Below, piece by piece: positions 1 through 6,710 of a stretch of 16,654 nt of DNA. The notes beneath the pieces are model-generated. The model saw nothing but the letters and a program-made list of their open reading frames with translations. It was not told the origin of the DNA and searched no databases. How positions within the stretch are numbered: position 1 is the stretch's first letter; every line of letters starts with the position of its first letter. Source of the stretch: JAAYJS01 sp964346185 (GTDB lineage Bacteria; Bacillota; Clostridia; Eubacteriales; Eubacteriaceae); NCBI GenBank assembly GCA_964346185.1, contig CAYFTR010000033.1, positions 1 through 16,654 of the forward strand, in the 5' to 3' direction. The position numbers and the translations under genes are program-made.

Positions 1-40
1 GTCACTCAAAAATTATCGTTGTTTTCTATAATCCCTAAGT

Positions 41-67
41 GAGCGCTCCAAAAGGCTCGCTCTTTTT
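41..67 (+). terminator. Intrinsic terminator of an off-window plus-strand gene
   Basis: GAGCG at 41-45 pairs with CGCTC at 58-62, CC/GG can pair inside, and five T follow (63-67). The T run is on the plus strand, so it would end a gene lying before the window and pointing toward carB. I saw no gene in 1-241. The rest of that stretch holds small AT palindromes, such as CTATTTTA/TAAAATAG near 111-130, and GCCGTTAACGGC near 225-236, just after the carB stop. No clear terminator with a T run was seen for carB itself. Confidence 0.6.
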
Positions 68-241
68 AGTTGTCATCCCCAATTACGGGGTATTTAGTGC
101 CCGTTCCCCGCTATTTTATTTATAAAATAGAACGGACAACGCCTGCTTCCACCCGTTTATAACGACATCGGGCAGTCCGTATCCCATAGCAAAGTTTTTT
201 ACTGACTAAAGTCATTTCCAATCGCCGTTAACGGCAGCGTC

Positions 242-3200
242 TTATACGCTTTGTAAGTTGACCAGCTCCATATCTTTCATGGTTTTTCCCGATTCCAGGC
301 ACTCCAACAATGCCTTTGCCGTATCTAAGGAGCTAAAAATATTGATGGAACTTTCCACCGCCTTGCGACGCATTTTTACTTCGTCGATTTCCGGCTGACG
401 GCCTTTCGTCGCGGTGGATATGACGTATTTCACCTTGCCGCTTTCCAAGAGGTTACCGATGTTTGGTTCTTCCTCCGCCATACGACGCACCACTTTGGTG
501 GGAATACCCGCTTCGTTTAAGGTGAGTGCCGTACCTACGGTACCGTACAGTTTAAAGCCGACGGCCTCAAAACGCCGCGCAATATCCACAATTTCTTCCT
601 TATCCCGATCCCGAACGGTTATCAATACGCCGCCCTCTCTGTCCATGTGGTTGCCCGATGCCACCAGGCCTTTGTACACCGCATCGTTAAAGTTTTTGGC
701 AATGCCCAATACCTCCCCGGTGGATTTCATTTCCGGGCCCAATTGCACGTCCACGTCCTGTAATTTCGAGAAGGAAAACACCGGCACCTTTACGGCAACC
801 CAGTCCTTTTCCGGGTATAAGCCCGAGGCATAACCCAAGTCTTTGAGCTTTTCTCCCAACATCATACGGGTTGCCAACTTCACCATGGGGATATCCGTCA
901 CCTTGGAAATATAGGGCACAGTTCTGGAAGAACGGGGATTCACTTCGATGACGTACACCTCGTCTTTATAAATGACGTATTGGATATTTACCATACCCAC
1001 GACTTTTAACGCCTTTGCCAAGCGTCCCGTATAGTCCACCACGGTGTTTTTAGTTTTTTCCGACAGGGTTTGGGGCGGATACACGGAAATAGAATCGCCG
1101 GAGTGTACCCCCGCCCGTTCCACGTGTTCCATAATACCGGGTATTAAAAAGTCATCGCCGTCGCAAATCGCGTCGACTTCCACCTCTTTACCCATCAGGT
1201 ATTTGTCGATGAGTACGGGGTTTTCCAGTTCCTGTCGGGTAATGATATCCATATATTCCACCACATCGGCGGTTTCGTAGGCAATAATCATATTCTGGCC
1301 GCCCAACACGTAGGAGGGACGCAAAAGCACGGGGTAGCCCAGTCGCTCCGCCACCTGTACCGCATCCGCGGTGGTGTACACCGTCTCTCCTTTGGGACGG
1401 GGAATACCGCAGGTTTCCAGTAAGGCGTCAAACAGTTCTCGGTCTTCCGCCGCGTCGATGTGTTTGGGATCGGTGCCCAAAATCGGTACGTTGATTTCCT
1501 GCAAATGCTTAATGAGCTTAATGGCGGTCTGTCCGCCGAATTGTACAATGGCACCCAGAGGTTTTTCAACCTCTACGACGGCACGTACATCCTCTGCGGT
1601 TAAAGGTTCAAAATACAATCTGTCCGCCGTGTCGTAATCGGTCGATACGGTTTCCGGATTGTTGTTGATAATAATGGCCTCGTAACCCATTTCCCTCAGC
1701 GCTCGGGCACAGTGAACGGAGCAATAATCAAACTCAATCCCCTGGCCGATCCGAATAGGCCCGGAGCCGAACACTAACACTCGTTTGCGGTCGGTGCCGT
1801 GCTTTTCGAGAAATTGCGCGGCTTCGTTTTCCCGATCCGCCGTGGAGTAAAAATAGGGGGTTTCCGCTTCGAACTCGCCGGCACAGGTATCCACCATTTT
1901 AAAGGCGGCGTAACGGCGGGGTACTTTGTCGCCGGTTAGGGCTTCGATGGTGCTGTCCATAAACCCTAAGGATTTGGCAACGTTCAACCGTTCTTCCCCG
2001 CGAAAATCCCGCAGGCCTTTGTTGACCAAATCCCGTTCCATAATCGCCAAATGACGCAACTTATCTAAAAACCACATGTCGATACGGGTCATCTCCCAGA
2101 TTTTTCGCATGCTCATGCTGCGGTATAACGCCTCATAAACGGAGAAAATCCGTTCGTCGTCGTGACGGGCAATGGCTTCGGCAATTTCCTCGTTGCTCGC
2201 TTTGGCGTATTTTTCCACCCGCAGGGTGTCGTAGCCCAGTTCCGCCGACCGTACCGCTTTCATAATGGCCTGTTCAAAGCTGTTACCGATGGACATTACC
2301 TCGCCGGTTGCTTTCATTTGGGTGCCCAAGGTTCGCTTGGCGTAAACAAATTTGTCGAAGGGCCAACGGGGAAACTTCACCACGATGTAATCTACCACCG
2401 GTTCGAAACAGGCACTGGTGGTGCCAGTAATGTCGTTGACAATTTCGTCCAATCGGTAGCCGACGGCAATTAAAGAGGAGACCTTGGCAATGGGGTAGCC
2501 TGTGGCCTTGGACGCCAACGCCGATGAGCGGGATACCCGCGGGTTTACTTCGATTACCGCATAGTTAAAGTTTTCGGGGTTTAAGGCAAATTGCACGTTA
2601 CAGCCGCCTTGTACCCCCAGGGCGGATACAATTTTTAAGGCGGAGGCTTTCAACATTTGGGTTTCTCTCTCGCTGAGAGTTTGCACCGGTGCCACTACAA
2701 TGGAGTCCCCGGTGTGGATACCCACAGGGTCAAAGTTTTCCATAGAGCAGATGGCAATGGCATTGCCGGCGGCATCCCGCATCACTTCAAACTCTATTTC
2801 CTTCCAGCCTTCGATACCTCGTTCCACCAAAATTTGGTTGATGGGCGACAGACGAAGCCCCGTGGTCGCAATGGCGGTTAACTCCTCAGAGCAGCGGGCA
2901 ATCCCGCCGCCCGTACCACCCAGGGTAAAAGCGGGGCGTACCACAACAGGGTAGCCCAGGCGTTTGGCAAAGGCAAGGGCGTCTTCGACGGTATGTACCA
3001 CCTCCGAGGGGATCACCGGCTCGCCAATTTCCCGCATCATATCTTTAAACGCCTGTCTGTCTTCGGCCTTGTCGATGGTTTCCACATCGGCTCCCAGCAA
3101 TTGAACGCCGTGTTTTTCCAAAAAACCTTCCTTTGCCAATTGCATGGACAGGGTCAACCCGGTTTGCCCCCCCAAGGTGGACAAAACCGAATCCGGCTTT

Positions 3201-3442
3201 TCGATTTCTATTATACGTTTAACCACGTCCAAGGTTAGGGGTTCAATGTAAATTTGATCCGCCATCGCCTTATCGGTCATAATGGTTGCGGGGTTGGAGT
3301 TAATCAGTACAACCTCCAAACCCGCGCCTCGCAGTGCCTTACAGGCTTGAGTGCCGGCATAGTCGAATTCCGCCGCCTGTCCGATAACAATAGGGCCGGA
3401 GCCGATCACTAAAACTTTTTTTATTTCCTGTCTTAGAGGCAT
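242..3442 (-). CDS. carB: Carbamoyl-phosphate synthase large subunit
   Basis: This is the synthetase subunit, which makes carbamoyl phosphate from bicarbonate, ammonia and two ATP in the cytoplasm for pyrimidine and arginine synthesis. At 1066 residues it is full length. It has the two homologous halves, each opening with a dinucleotide-like motif (VLVIGSGPIVIGQ near residue 10, VLVFGSGPIRIGQG near 558). Both ATP-grasp domains are present (RPAFTLGGTGGG; RPSYVLGGQN), with paired EVNPR motifs. A C-terminal MGS-like regulatory domain (about 940-1066) is where UMP, IMP or ornithine bind in relatives. The ATG overlaps the end of carA by 10 bases (3433-3442) and a GGGGGC ribosome site lies inside carA, so the two are translationally coupled. 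No broken motif was seen. The partner CarA has lost its glutaminase triad, so this subunit probably works with free ammonia (inference). Confidence 0.98.
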   Translation of the reverse strand: MPLRQEIKKVLVIGSGPIVIGQAAEFDYAGTQACKALRGAGLEVVLINSNPATIMTDKAMADQIYIEPLTLDVVKRIIEIEKPDSVLSTLGGQTGLTLSMQLAKEGFLEKHGVQLLGADVETIDKAEDRQAFKDMMREIGEPVIPSEVVHTVEDALAFAKRLGYPVVVRPAFTLGGTGGGIARCSEELTAIATTGLRLSPINQILVERGIEGWKEIEFEVMRDAAGNAIAICSMENFDPVGIHTGDSIVVAPVQTLSERETQMLKASALKIVSALGVQGGCNVQFALNPENFNYAVIEVNPRVSRSSALASKATGYPIAKVSSLIAVGYRLDEIVNDITGTTSACFEPVVDYIVVKFPRWPFDKFVYAKRTLGTQMKATGEVMSIGNSFEQAIMKAVRSAELGYDTLRVEKYAKASNEEIAEAIARHDDERIFSVYEALYRSMSMRKIWEMTRIDMWFLDKLRHLAIMERDLVNKGLRDFRGEERLNVAKSLGFMDSTIEALTGDKVPRRYAAFKMVDTCAGEFEAETPYFYSTADRENEAAQFLEKHGTDRKRVLVFGSGPIRIGQGIEFDYCSVHCARALREMGYEAIIINNNPETVSTDYDTADRLYFEPLTAEDVRAVVEVEKPLGAIVQFGGQTAIKLIKHLQEINVPILGTDPKHIDAAEDRELFDALLETCGIPRPKGETVYTTADAVQVAERLGYPVLLRPSYVLGGQNMIIAYETADVVEYMDIITRQELENPVLIDKYLMGKEVEVDAICDGDDFLIPGIMEHVERAGVHSGDSISVYPPQTLSEKTKNTVVDYTGRLAKALKVVGMVNIQYVIYKDEVYVIEVNPRSSRTVPYISKVTDIPMVKLATRMMLGEKLKDLGYASGLYPEKDWVAVKVPVFSFSKLQDVDVQLGPEMKSTGEVLGIAKNFNDAVYKGLVASGNHMDREGGVLITVRDRDKEEIVDIARRFEAVGFKLYGTVGTALTLNEAGIPTKVVRRMAEEEPNIGNLLESGKVKYVISTATKGRQPEIDEVKMRRKAVESSINIFSSLDTAKALLECLESGKTMKDMELVNLQSV

Positions 3443-4551
3443 CCCTGTTGCCCCCTTTCCATAAATTCGTTAAATCGCTCAAAGAAAAAACCGGTAGAGT
3501 TGGGGCAGGGTGTAATTTGTGGATAAAACTCCGTCGAAAACACGTAGCCCTCGGCGTATTCGATAGCCTCGCAACTTTTGTCGTGGAGGTGTACGTGGGT
3601 CACCTTACCCACATTTGCCGGCAAGCTGTCCGCCGCCACCGTATAGCCATGGTTTTGGTGGGTCATATACACCCTGCCTGTAGCCACGCATTGCACGGGG
3701 TGTGAAAAACCGCGGTGTCCGTGGTGCAGGGGGGTCACCTCGGCACCCTTCGCCAACGCCAACAACTGGTGACCCAGCCCGATGCCGAATATCGGTTTAC
3801 CGTAGTCCAGATAGCTTTTAATCAAACGCACATAGGTGTCGTAGGATCGGGGATCGCCGGGACCGTTACTTAAAAAAATGCCGTCGGGGTTAAGCTCCCG
3901 TATATCGTCCAAATCCGTTTGAGCGGGCATAAGGGTAACGTTACAACCCAAATCCAACAAAATATTTAAAAACGCTTTTCGATATCCGTAATCGATCAGG
4001 GCAACGTGGTTGGCTCTGTTTTCTCTCGTGTAAAACCACCCTTTTTTATCGCAGGTTACCGCCGCTACCATATCCTCAGTCTGTGGGTTTTTAATACGTT
4101 TGAGTAAAATCTCCCTTTGGGTTTTTATGTCCTGAGTTGTAATGGCTCCACGCATGCTGCCCTTATCCCGCAATATTTTAGTGAGGGCTCTGGTATCGAT
4201 ATCCCAGATACCAACCTTCTTTTGACGAACCAAAAAATCGTGAATGGTCGCCGTCGCACGAAAGTTGGAGGGCTCGCCACACCATTCTCGAACAATTAAA
4301 CCGTTCACCCAACTTCTTTCCGATTGCATATCGTCGTCGTTGACACCGTAATTACCGACCAAGGGGTAGGTTTGCATGACAATTTGCCCATAGAAGGACG
4401 GGTCTGTGAGGGTTTCCTGGTATCCGGTCATACCGGTGTTAAAAACCAACTCCCCGACGGCGGTCCCTTCAACCCCCATGTTGTAGCCTTCAAAGACGGT
4501 ACCGTCCTCCAGCAAGAGGTAGGCACGTTTATCCCTTTTAAAATATGACAT
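3433..4551 (-). CDS. carA: Carbamoyl-phosphate synthase small subunit with degenerate glutaminase triad
   Basis: At 372 residues the length is close to normal. The N-terminal CPSase small-chain domain (about 1-140) is well conserved (GELVFNTGMTGYQETLTDPS, IDTRALTKILRDKG). A class I glutamine amidotransferase domain follows (about 180-372). The nucleophile motif GICLGHQ reads GIGLGHQ, with Gly258 (codon GGG, bases 3778-3780) where E. coli has Cys269. The usual FHPE motif reads FYPQ, with Tyr343 and Gln345 replacing the catalytic His353 and Glu355. The fold-bearing motifs SNGPGDP and QNHGY remain and there is no stop or frameshift, so the gene looks maintained. Glutamine hydrolysis should be lost. 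The likely role is structural or allosteric support for CarB using ammonia, as in vertebrate CPS I, where the Cys is also missing (inference). The start is an ATG behind AAGGAG. Confidence 0.96.
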   Translation of the reverse strand: MSYFKRDKRAYLLLEDGTVFEGYNMGVEGTAVGELVFNTGMTGYQETLTDPSFYGQIVMQTYPLVGNYGVNDDDMQSERSWVNGLIVREWCGEPSNFRATATIHDFLVRQKKVGIWDIDTRALTKILRDKGSMRGAITTQDIKTQREILLKRIKNPQTEDMVAAVTCDKKGWFYTRENRANHVALIDYGYRKAFLNILLDLGCNVTLMPAQTDLDDIRELNPDGIFLSNGPGDPRSYDTYVRLIKSYLDYGKPIFGIGLGHQLLALAKGAEVTPLHHGHRGFSHPVQCVATGRVYMTHQNHGYTVAADSLPANVGKVTHVHLHDKSCEAIEYAEGYVFSTEFYPQITPCPNSTGFFFERFNEFMERGQQGCL

Positions 4552-4638
4552 CCGATTTTCTCCTTACCATTTACCGAACAGCCTTTTATGCCCCCGGTAG
4601 CAATAGACTTCCACCACTTCTAAAATAATCCGATTGCC

Positions 4639-4674
4639 GTGGGATTGTAAATTTAATATTTATTTTCAATCCAC
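4639..4674 (-). promoter_or_regulatory. Inverted repeat in the carA leader
   Basis: GTGGGATTG (4639-4647, plus strand) is the complement of CAATCCAC (4667-4674) with one bulged base. The arms are separated by 19 very AT-rich bases. The element begins about 10 bases after the predicted start of transcription. No T run follows, and I see no PyrR-type binding loop or leader peptide. It may be a 5' stabilising stem or an operator; the function is unknown. Confidence 0.45.
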
Positions 4675-4690
4675 GTAAATGACTGTTTAA

Positions 4691-4720
4691 ATTATATCAT
4701 ACATCTGAAAATGGAAAAGT
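4691..4720 (-). promoter_or_regulatory. Probable carAB promoter
   Basis: On the minus strand a perfect TATAAT lies at 4691-4696. The -35 is poor: CTTTTC or ACTTTT at 17-18 bases spacing. Transcription would begin near 4684, giving a leader of about 130 bases before the carA ATG at 4551. Confidence 0.6.
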
Positions 4721-4784
4721 ATTTCCTAAAAGCTTAAAAAATGTAAACCATTGCAAATGTAGCGAGAAAAGCACCAATTCGGGA

Positions 4785-4884
4785 NNNNNNNNNNNNNNNN
4801 NNNNNNNNNNNNNNNNNNNNNNNNNNNNNNNNNNNNNNNNNNNNNNNNNNNNNNNNNNNNNNNNNNNNNNNNNNNNNNNNNNNN
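4785..4884. other. Assembly gap of exactly 100 N
   Basis: One hundred N in a row, the usual placeholder for a gap of unknown size. Distance and even adjacency across it are not proven by sequence. Confidence 0.99.
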
Positions 4885-4934
4885 CGGGGTCTTGCGCACT
4901 AATTGTGGATATACTTTCTACAATTATAGTGTAA

Positions 4935-5609
4935 TTATTTTACTTTTCTGCCAACTACAGTAGCGCCTAAGCCGGATACTACTAAAGCAACAACACTTGC
5001 TAAGGAAGCAACGTCAGAAGTTTCCGGAACAGTAGTTTTAACTTCGCATTCTTCTACGCAAACTTCTTCGCAAACTTCTTCATATGCACAGCAGTCTTCC
5101 AAGTCTACACATACATCGCCAACAGTCGCAACGCCGGTAGCGCAAAGGTTTACGTTAGATTCCATATCTTGGTTAACAACTACGCCTTCGCCCTTGATTT
5201 CAGCATTTTGTTCAGGCATGTTGGCTACTGCGTTAACGTTGATGTTTAAAGCGGCGTTCAAGTTGCCTTCAGCAAGTACATTTTCTTCATTTCCATCGCC
5301 GATAATTGTTGCGCCGCCGTCTTCATTTGCCGCTACAGGAGCAACAGCCGCTACGCCTTTTGCGCAAGCGGTAACGTTGGATTGCATTTTTTGGTTAACT
5401 TCTACGTCAGTTCCTTCTACATTCGCAGTTTGGGAAGGAGCGTTATAAACAATGTTGCCATTGACATCTGCTGCTATAGCCGCAGATAAGTCAAATAACA
5501 TATTGTTAGTGTTGTCATCGCCAATTACATCAGTTTCCGCGAATACGCCTCCGAAGCTAACAGCCATAACGACCATTGCTAAAATAGCTACTAGTACTAA
5601 TTTTTTCAT
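4935..5609 (-). CDS. Secreted repeat protein with Cys cluster and sortase-like C-terminus
   Basis: I do not recognise a named family. The ATG at 5609 is chosen because AGGAGGA sits just upstream, giving 224 residues. An upstream in-frame extension would cross the promoter. Residues 1-24 form a signal peptide ending VFA. Two repeats align without gaps at an offset of 74 residues (28-89 and 102-163, 29 of 62 identical). Shared elements include IGDxN, alternating Asn, NQxM, SNV and a single Cys. An acidic stretch with six Cys (167, 173, 174, 180, 184, 188) follows. The C-terminus has VPETS at 194-198, a hydrophobic segment and a GRKVK tail, the layout of a sortase-anchored wall protein, with Ser in place of the usual Gly. 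It is probably an abundant cell-surface protein; any structural or metal-binding role is inference. It is alone on its contig. Confidence 0.85.
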   Translation of the reverse strand: MKKLVLVAILAMVVMAVSFGGVFAETDVIGDDNTNNMLFDLSAAIAADVNGNIVYNAPSQTANVEGTDVEVNQKMQSNVTACAKGVAAVAPVAANEDGGATIIGDGNEENVLAEGNLNAALNINVNAVANMPEQNAEIKGEGVVVNQDMESNVNLCATGVATVGDVCVDLEDCCAYEEVCEEVCVEECEVKTTVPETSDVASLASVVALVVSGLGATVVGRKVK

Positions 5610-5615
5610 TTTAAG

Positions 5616-5636
5616 TCCTCCTAATTCATCAATTAG
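5616..5636 (-). promoter_or_regulatory. Ribosome site abutted by a perfect hairpin
   Basis: The transcript reads CTAATT-GATG-AATTAG (5621-5636), a perfect 6-base stem with a 4-base loop. Its 3' arm runs directly into the AGGAGGA ribosome site (5616-5622). It could protect the 5' end of the mRNA or modulate ribosome access. This site fixes the start at 5609. Confidence 0.7.
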
Positions 5637-5652
5637 TGCTTTTGATGTGTTT

Positions 5653-5681
5653 ATTATAACAGCTTTAAGTTTGTAGTTCAA
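5653..5681 (-). promoter_or_regulatory. Sigma-A promoter of the surface-protein gene
   Basis: On the minus strand, TTGAAC (5676-5681) and TATAAT (5653-5658) are separated by exactly 17 bases. Transcription should start near 5646, about 37 bases before the ATG. Near-consensus elements suggest strong expression. Confidence 0.85.
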
Positions 5682-5840
5682 GGTTTTTCTAAGATTTTGT
5701 AATTTTTATTTTTAACGCGGGGTGTAATGCCTGTAATCCCTTTAAAACCGTTGTTTAGTTTGATTTTTATCAATTTTAAAGACGCTTTGCAGTGGTTTTG
5801 CTATGTATCGTTTTTGTAAATTTTGTAAAATTAATTTAAA

Positions 5841-5956
5841 ATATCGGCGGTCCAGTGTATTGCGACGACCGCCGACCGAACCGCTGCCTGCAGGGGCGGC
5901 AACCCGACGTCCCGAAAATAGCATACGCGAGGGCTGTCGAGGACCTCAGCCCTGCG
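5841..5956. repeat. GC-rich hairpin cluster at contig edge
   Basis: Sequence switches abruptly from AT-rich to GC-rich at about 5841. CGGCGGTC (5845-5852) pairs with GACCGCCG (5867-5874). AGGGCTG and CAGCCCT near 5932-5955 form another stem beside the gap. The segment 5898-5916, read on the minus strand, is TTCGGGACGTCGGGTTGCC, which closely matches two plus-strand copies at 7701-7718 and 7736-7754. This looks like a dispersed intergenic repeat, which would also explain why the assembly broke here. No gene is supported in 5682-5956. Confidence 0.55.
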
Positions 5957-6056
5957 NNNNNNNNNNNNNNNNNNNNNNNNNNNNNNNNNNNNNNNNNNNN
6001 NNNNNNNNNNNNNNNNNNNNNNNNNNNNNNNNNNNNNNNNNNNNNNNNNNNNNNNN
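5957..6056. other. Assembly gap of exactly 100 N
   Basis: A second run of exactly 100 N, a conventional placeholder. The left edge ends in the GC-rich hairpin cluster. The right edge resumes in ordinary sequence with no complete gene before 6248. Confidence 0.99.
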
Positions 6057-6247
6057 CTAAAGGTTTTACGGCATACGGTATTATCTCTGCTGATTAATTT
6101 TATTTAATTTAAAAGTCATTCCTTATTCCGTTCTTTAAAAAGGCTGTCCATCGTATCGAATACTGTTCTCCTTTTCAGGCAGCTGCTTTTATTTCCCCGA
6201 CGTTTTTTATGCCCGTATCAGGGGAGTCGGGGCAATTGCCACGGGTT

Positions 6248-6366
6248 TCAAGTAATTTTGACGCTTTCTTTCATTATTTCAAAGCGATCCTTTTGGTTCA
6301 AGTTTAAGCTACTGACAATTTTTTTGGAATGGTAACGTGAGATTTTGCCTTTAATTCGCCTAACAT
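6248..6366 (-). pseudogene. Frameshifted AbrB/MazE-like DNA-binding protein
   Basis: From the ATG at 6366, behind a strong AAGGAGG, the protein reads MLGELKAKSHVTIPKK and then leaves frame, stopping at 6304. In the next frame the sequence continues as KKIVSSLNLNQKDRFEI and on to a TGA at 6248. Joined, this is the SpoVT-AbrB swapped-hairpin pattern (AKSQVTIPK-xIxxxLxLxxGDxxEI) of about 39 residues. The break falls in a run of seven A (6319-6325 as T on the plus strand); an eighth A would restore one frame. It may be a real mutation, a phase-variable tract or a sequencing error. Even when repaired it is at the short end for the domain and has no clear toxin-binding tail. Relatives are transcription factors or antitoxins; no toxin gene is visible, though the gap lies just downstream. 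Confidence 0.65.
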
Positions 6367-6404
6367 AGGCGCCTCCTTTTCGGAATTTCTGATTTTCCAA
6401 CTTA

Positions 6405-6433
6405 ATTAGAATCGCGATTTGCGACTCTGTCAA
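6405..6433 (-). promoter_or_regulatory. Promoter of the AbrB-like gene
   Basis: On the minus strand, consensus TTGACA (6428-6433) and TCTAAT (6405-6410) are 17 bases apart, about 40 bases before the ATG at 6366. This promoter explains the TTG at 6433, which could otherwise be taken for the start of a 61-residue frame. Confidence 0.75.
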
Positions 6434-6534
6434 TATCTATGATGATGTTCCGGTTTTTTAAAAAAAAGATAGCCTTAACCGTCGCGGTGTTTACCCCTTA
6501 CTTATAAATGATGGCATCGGATCCTATGGATTTA

Positions 6535-6543
6535 TGGTATAAT
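6535..6543 (+). promoter_or_regulatory. Extended -10 promoter for the small ORF and yhaM
   Basis: TGGTATAAT (6535-6543) is an extended -10 element (TGnTATAAT). No good -35 is seen at the right distance, as is usual for this class. It lies about 40 bases before the ATG at 6582. Confidence 0.75.
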
Positions 6544-6581
6544 GGTGCGACATACAGACAGTCTATTAAGGAGGCATTTTA

Positions 6582-6710
6582 ATGATACATCAAAATAAAC
6601 ACGGCGGGTTTTCCGCTTTTATACCATATTTAATGAAACAAACCGCCGCGGGACGCGCGGAGCGTATCGGCAATCATGCCCGTTTAAAGGTGGTGACCCA
6701 TGTCCATTAA
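6582..6710 (+). CDS. Small ORF (42 residues) coupled to yhaM
   Basis: An ATG at 6582 follows AAGGAGG (6568-6574) at good spacing. The frame runs 42 codons (MIHQNKHGGF... ending ...LKVVTHVH) and its TAA at 6708-6710 overlaps the first 11 bases of yhaM. The product would be basic and His-rich, without a signal peptide, membrane segment or Cys. Its ribosome site is better than that of yhaM, so ribosomes finishing here could re-initiate at 6700. I do not recognise it. It may be a real small protein, or an upstream frame whose translation controls yhaM. No rare-codon or amino-acid run suggests classical attenuation. Confidence 0.55.
   Translation: MIHQNKHGGFSAFIPYLMKQTAAGRAERIGNHARLKVVTHVH

Noticed and set aside
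2162..3238. Several plus-strand frames opposite carB
   Set aside because: Antisense shadows of a strongly conserved gene, without ribosome sites or recognisable domains.
6057..6097. Possible 3' end of a plus-strand gene emerging from the gap (KGFTAYGIISAD then stop)
   Set aside because: Only 12 residues are visible and another frame is also open. There is not enough to call a gene.
6248..6433. A 61-codon minus-strand frame starting at TTG 6433
   Set aside because: The TTG is part of a consensus TTGACA -35 element, and a strong ribosome site marks the ATG at 6366 instead. Only its last part is genuine AbrB-like coding sequence.
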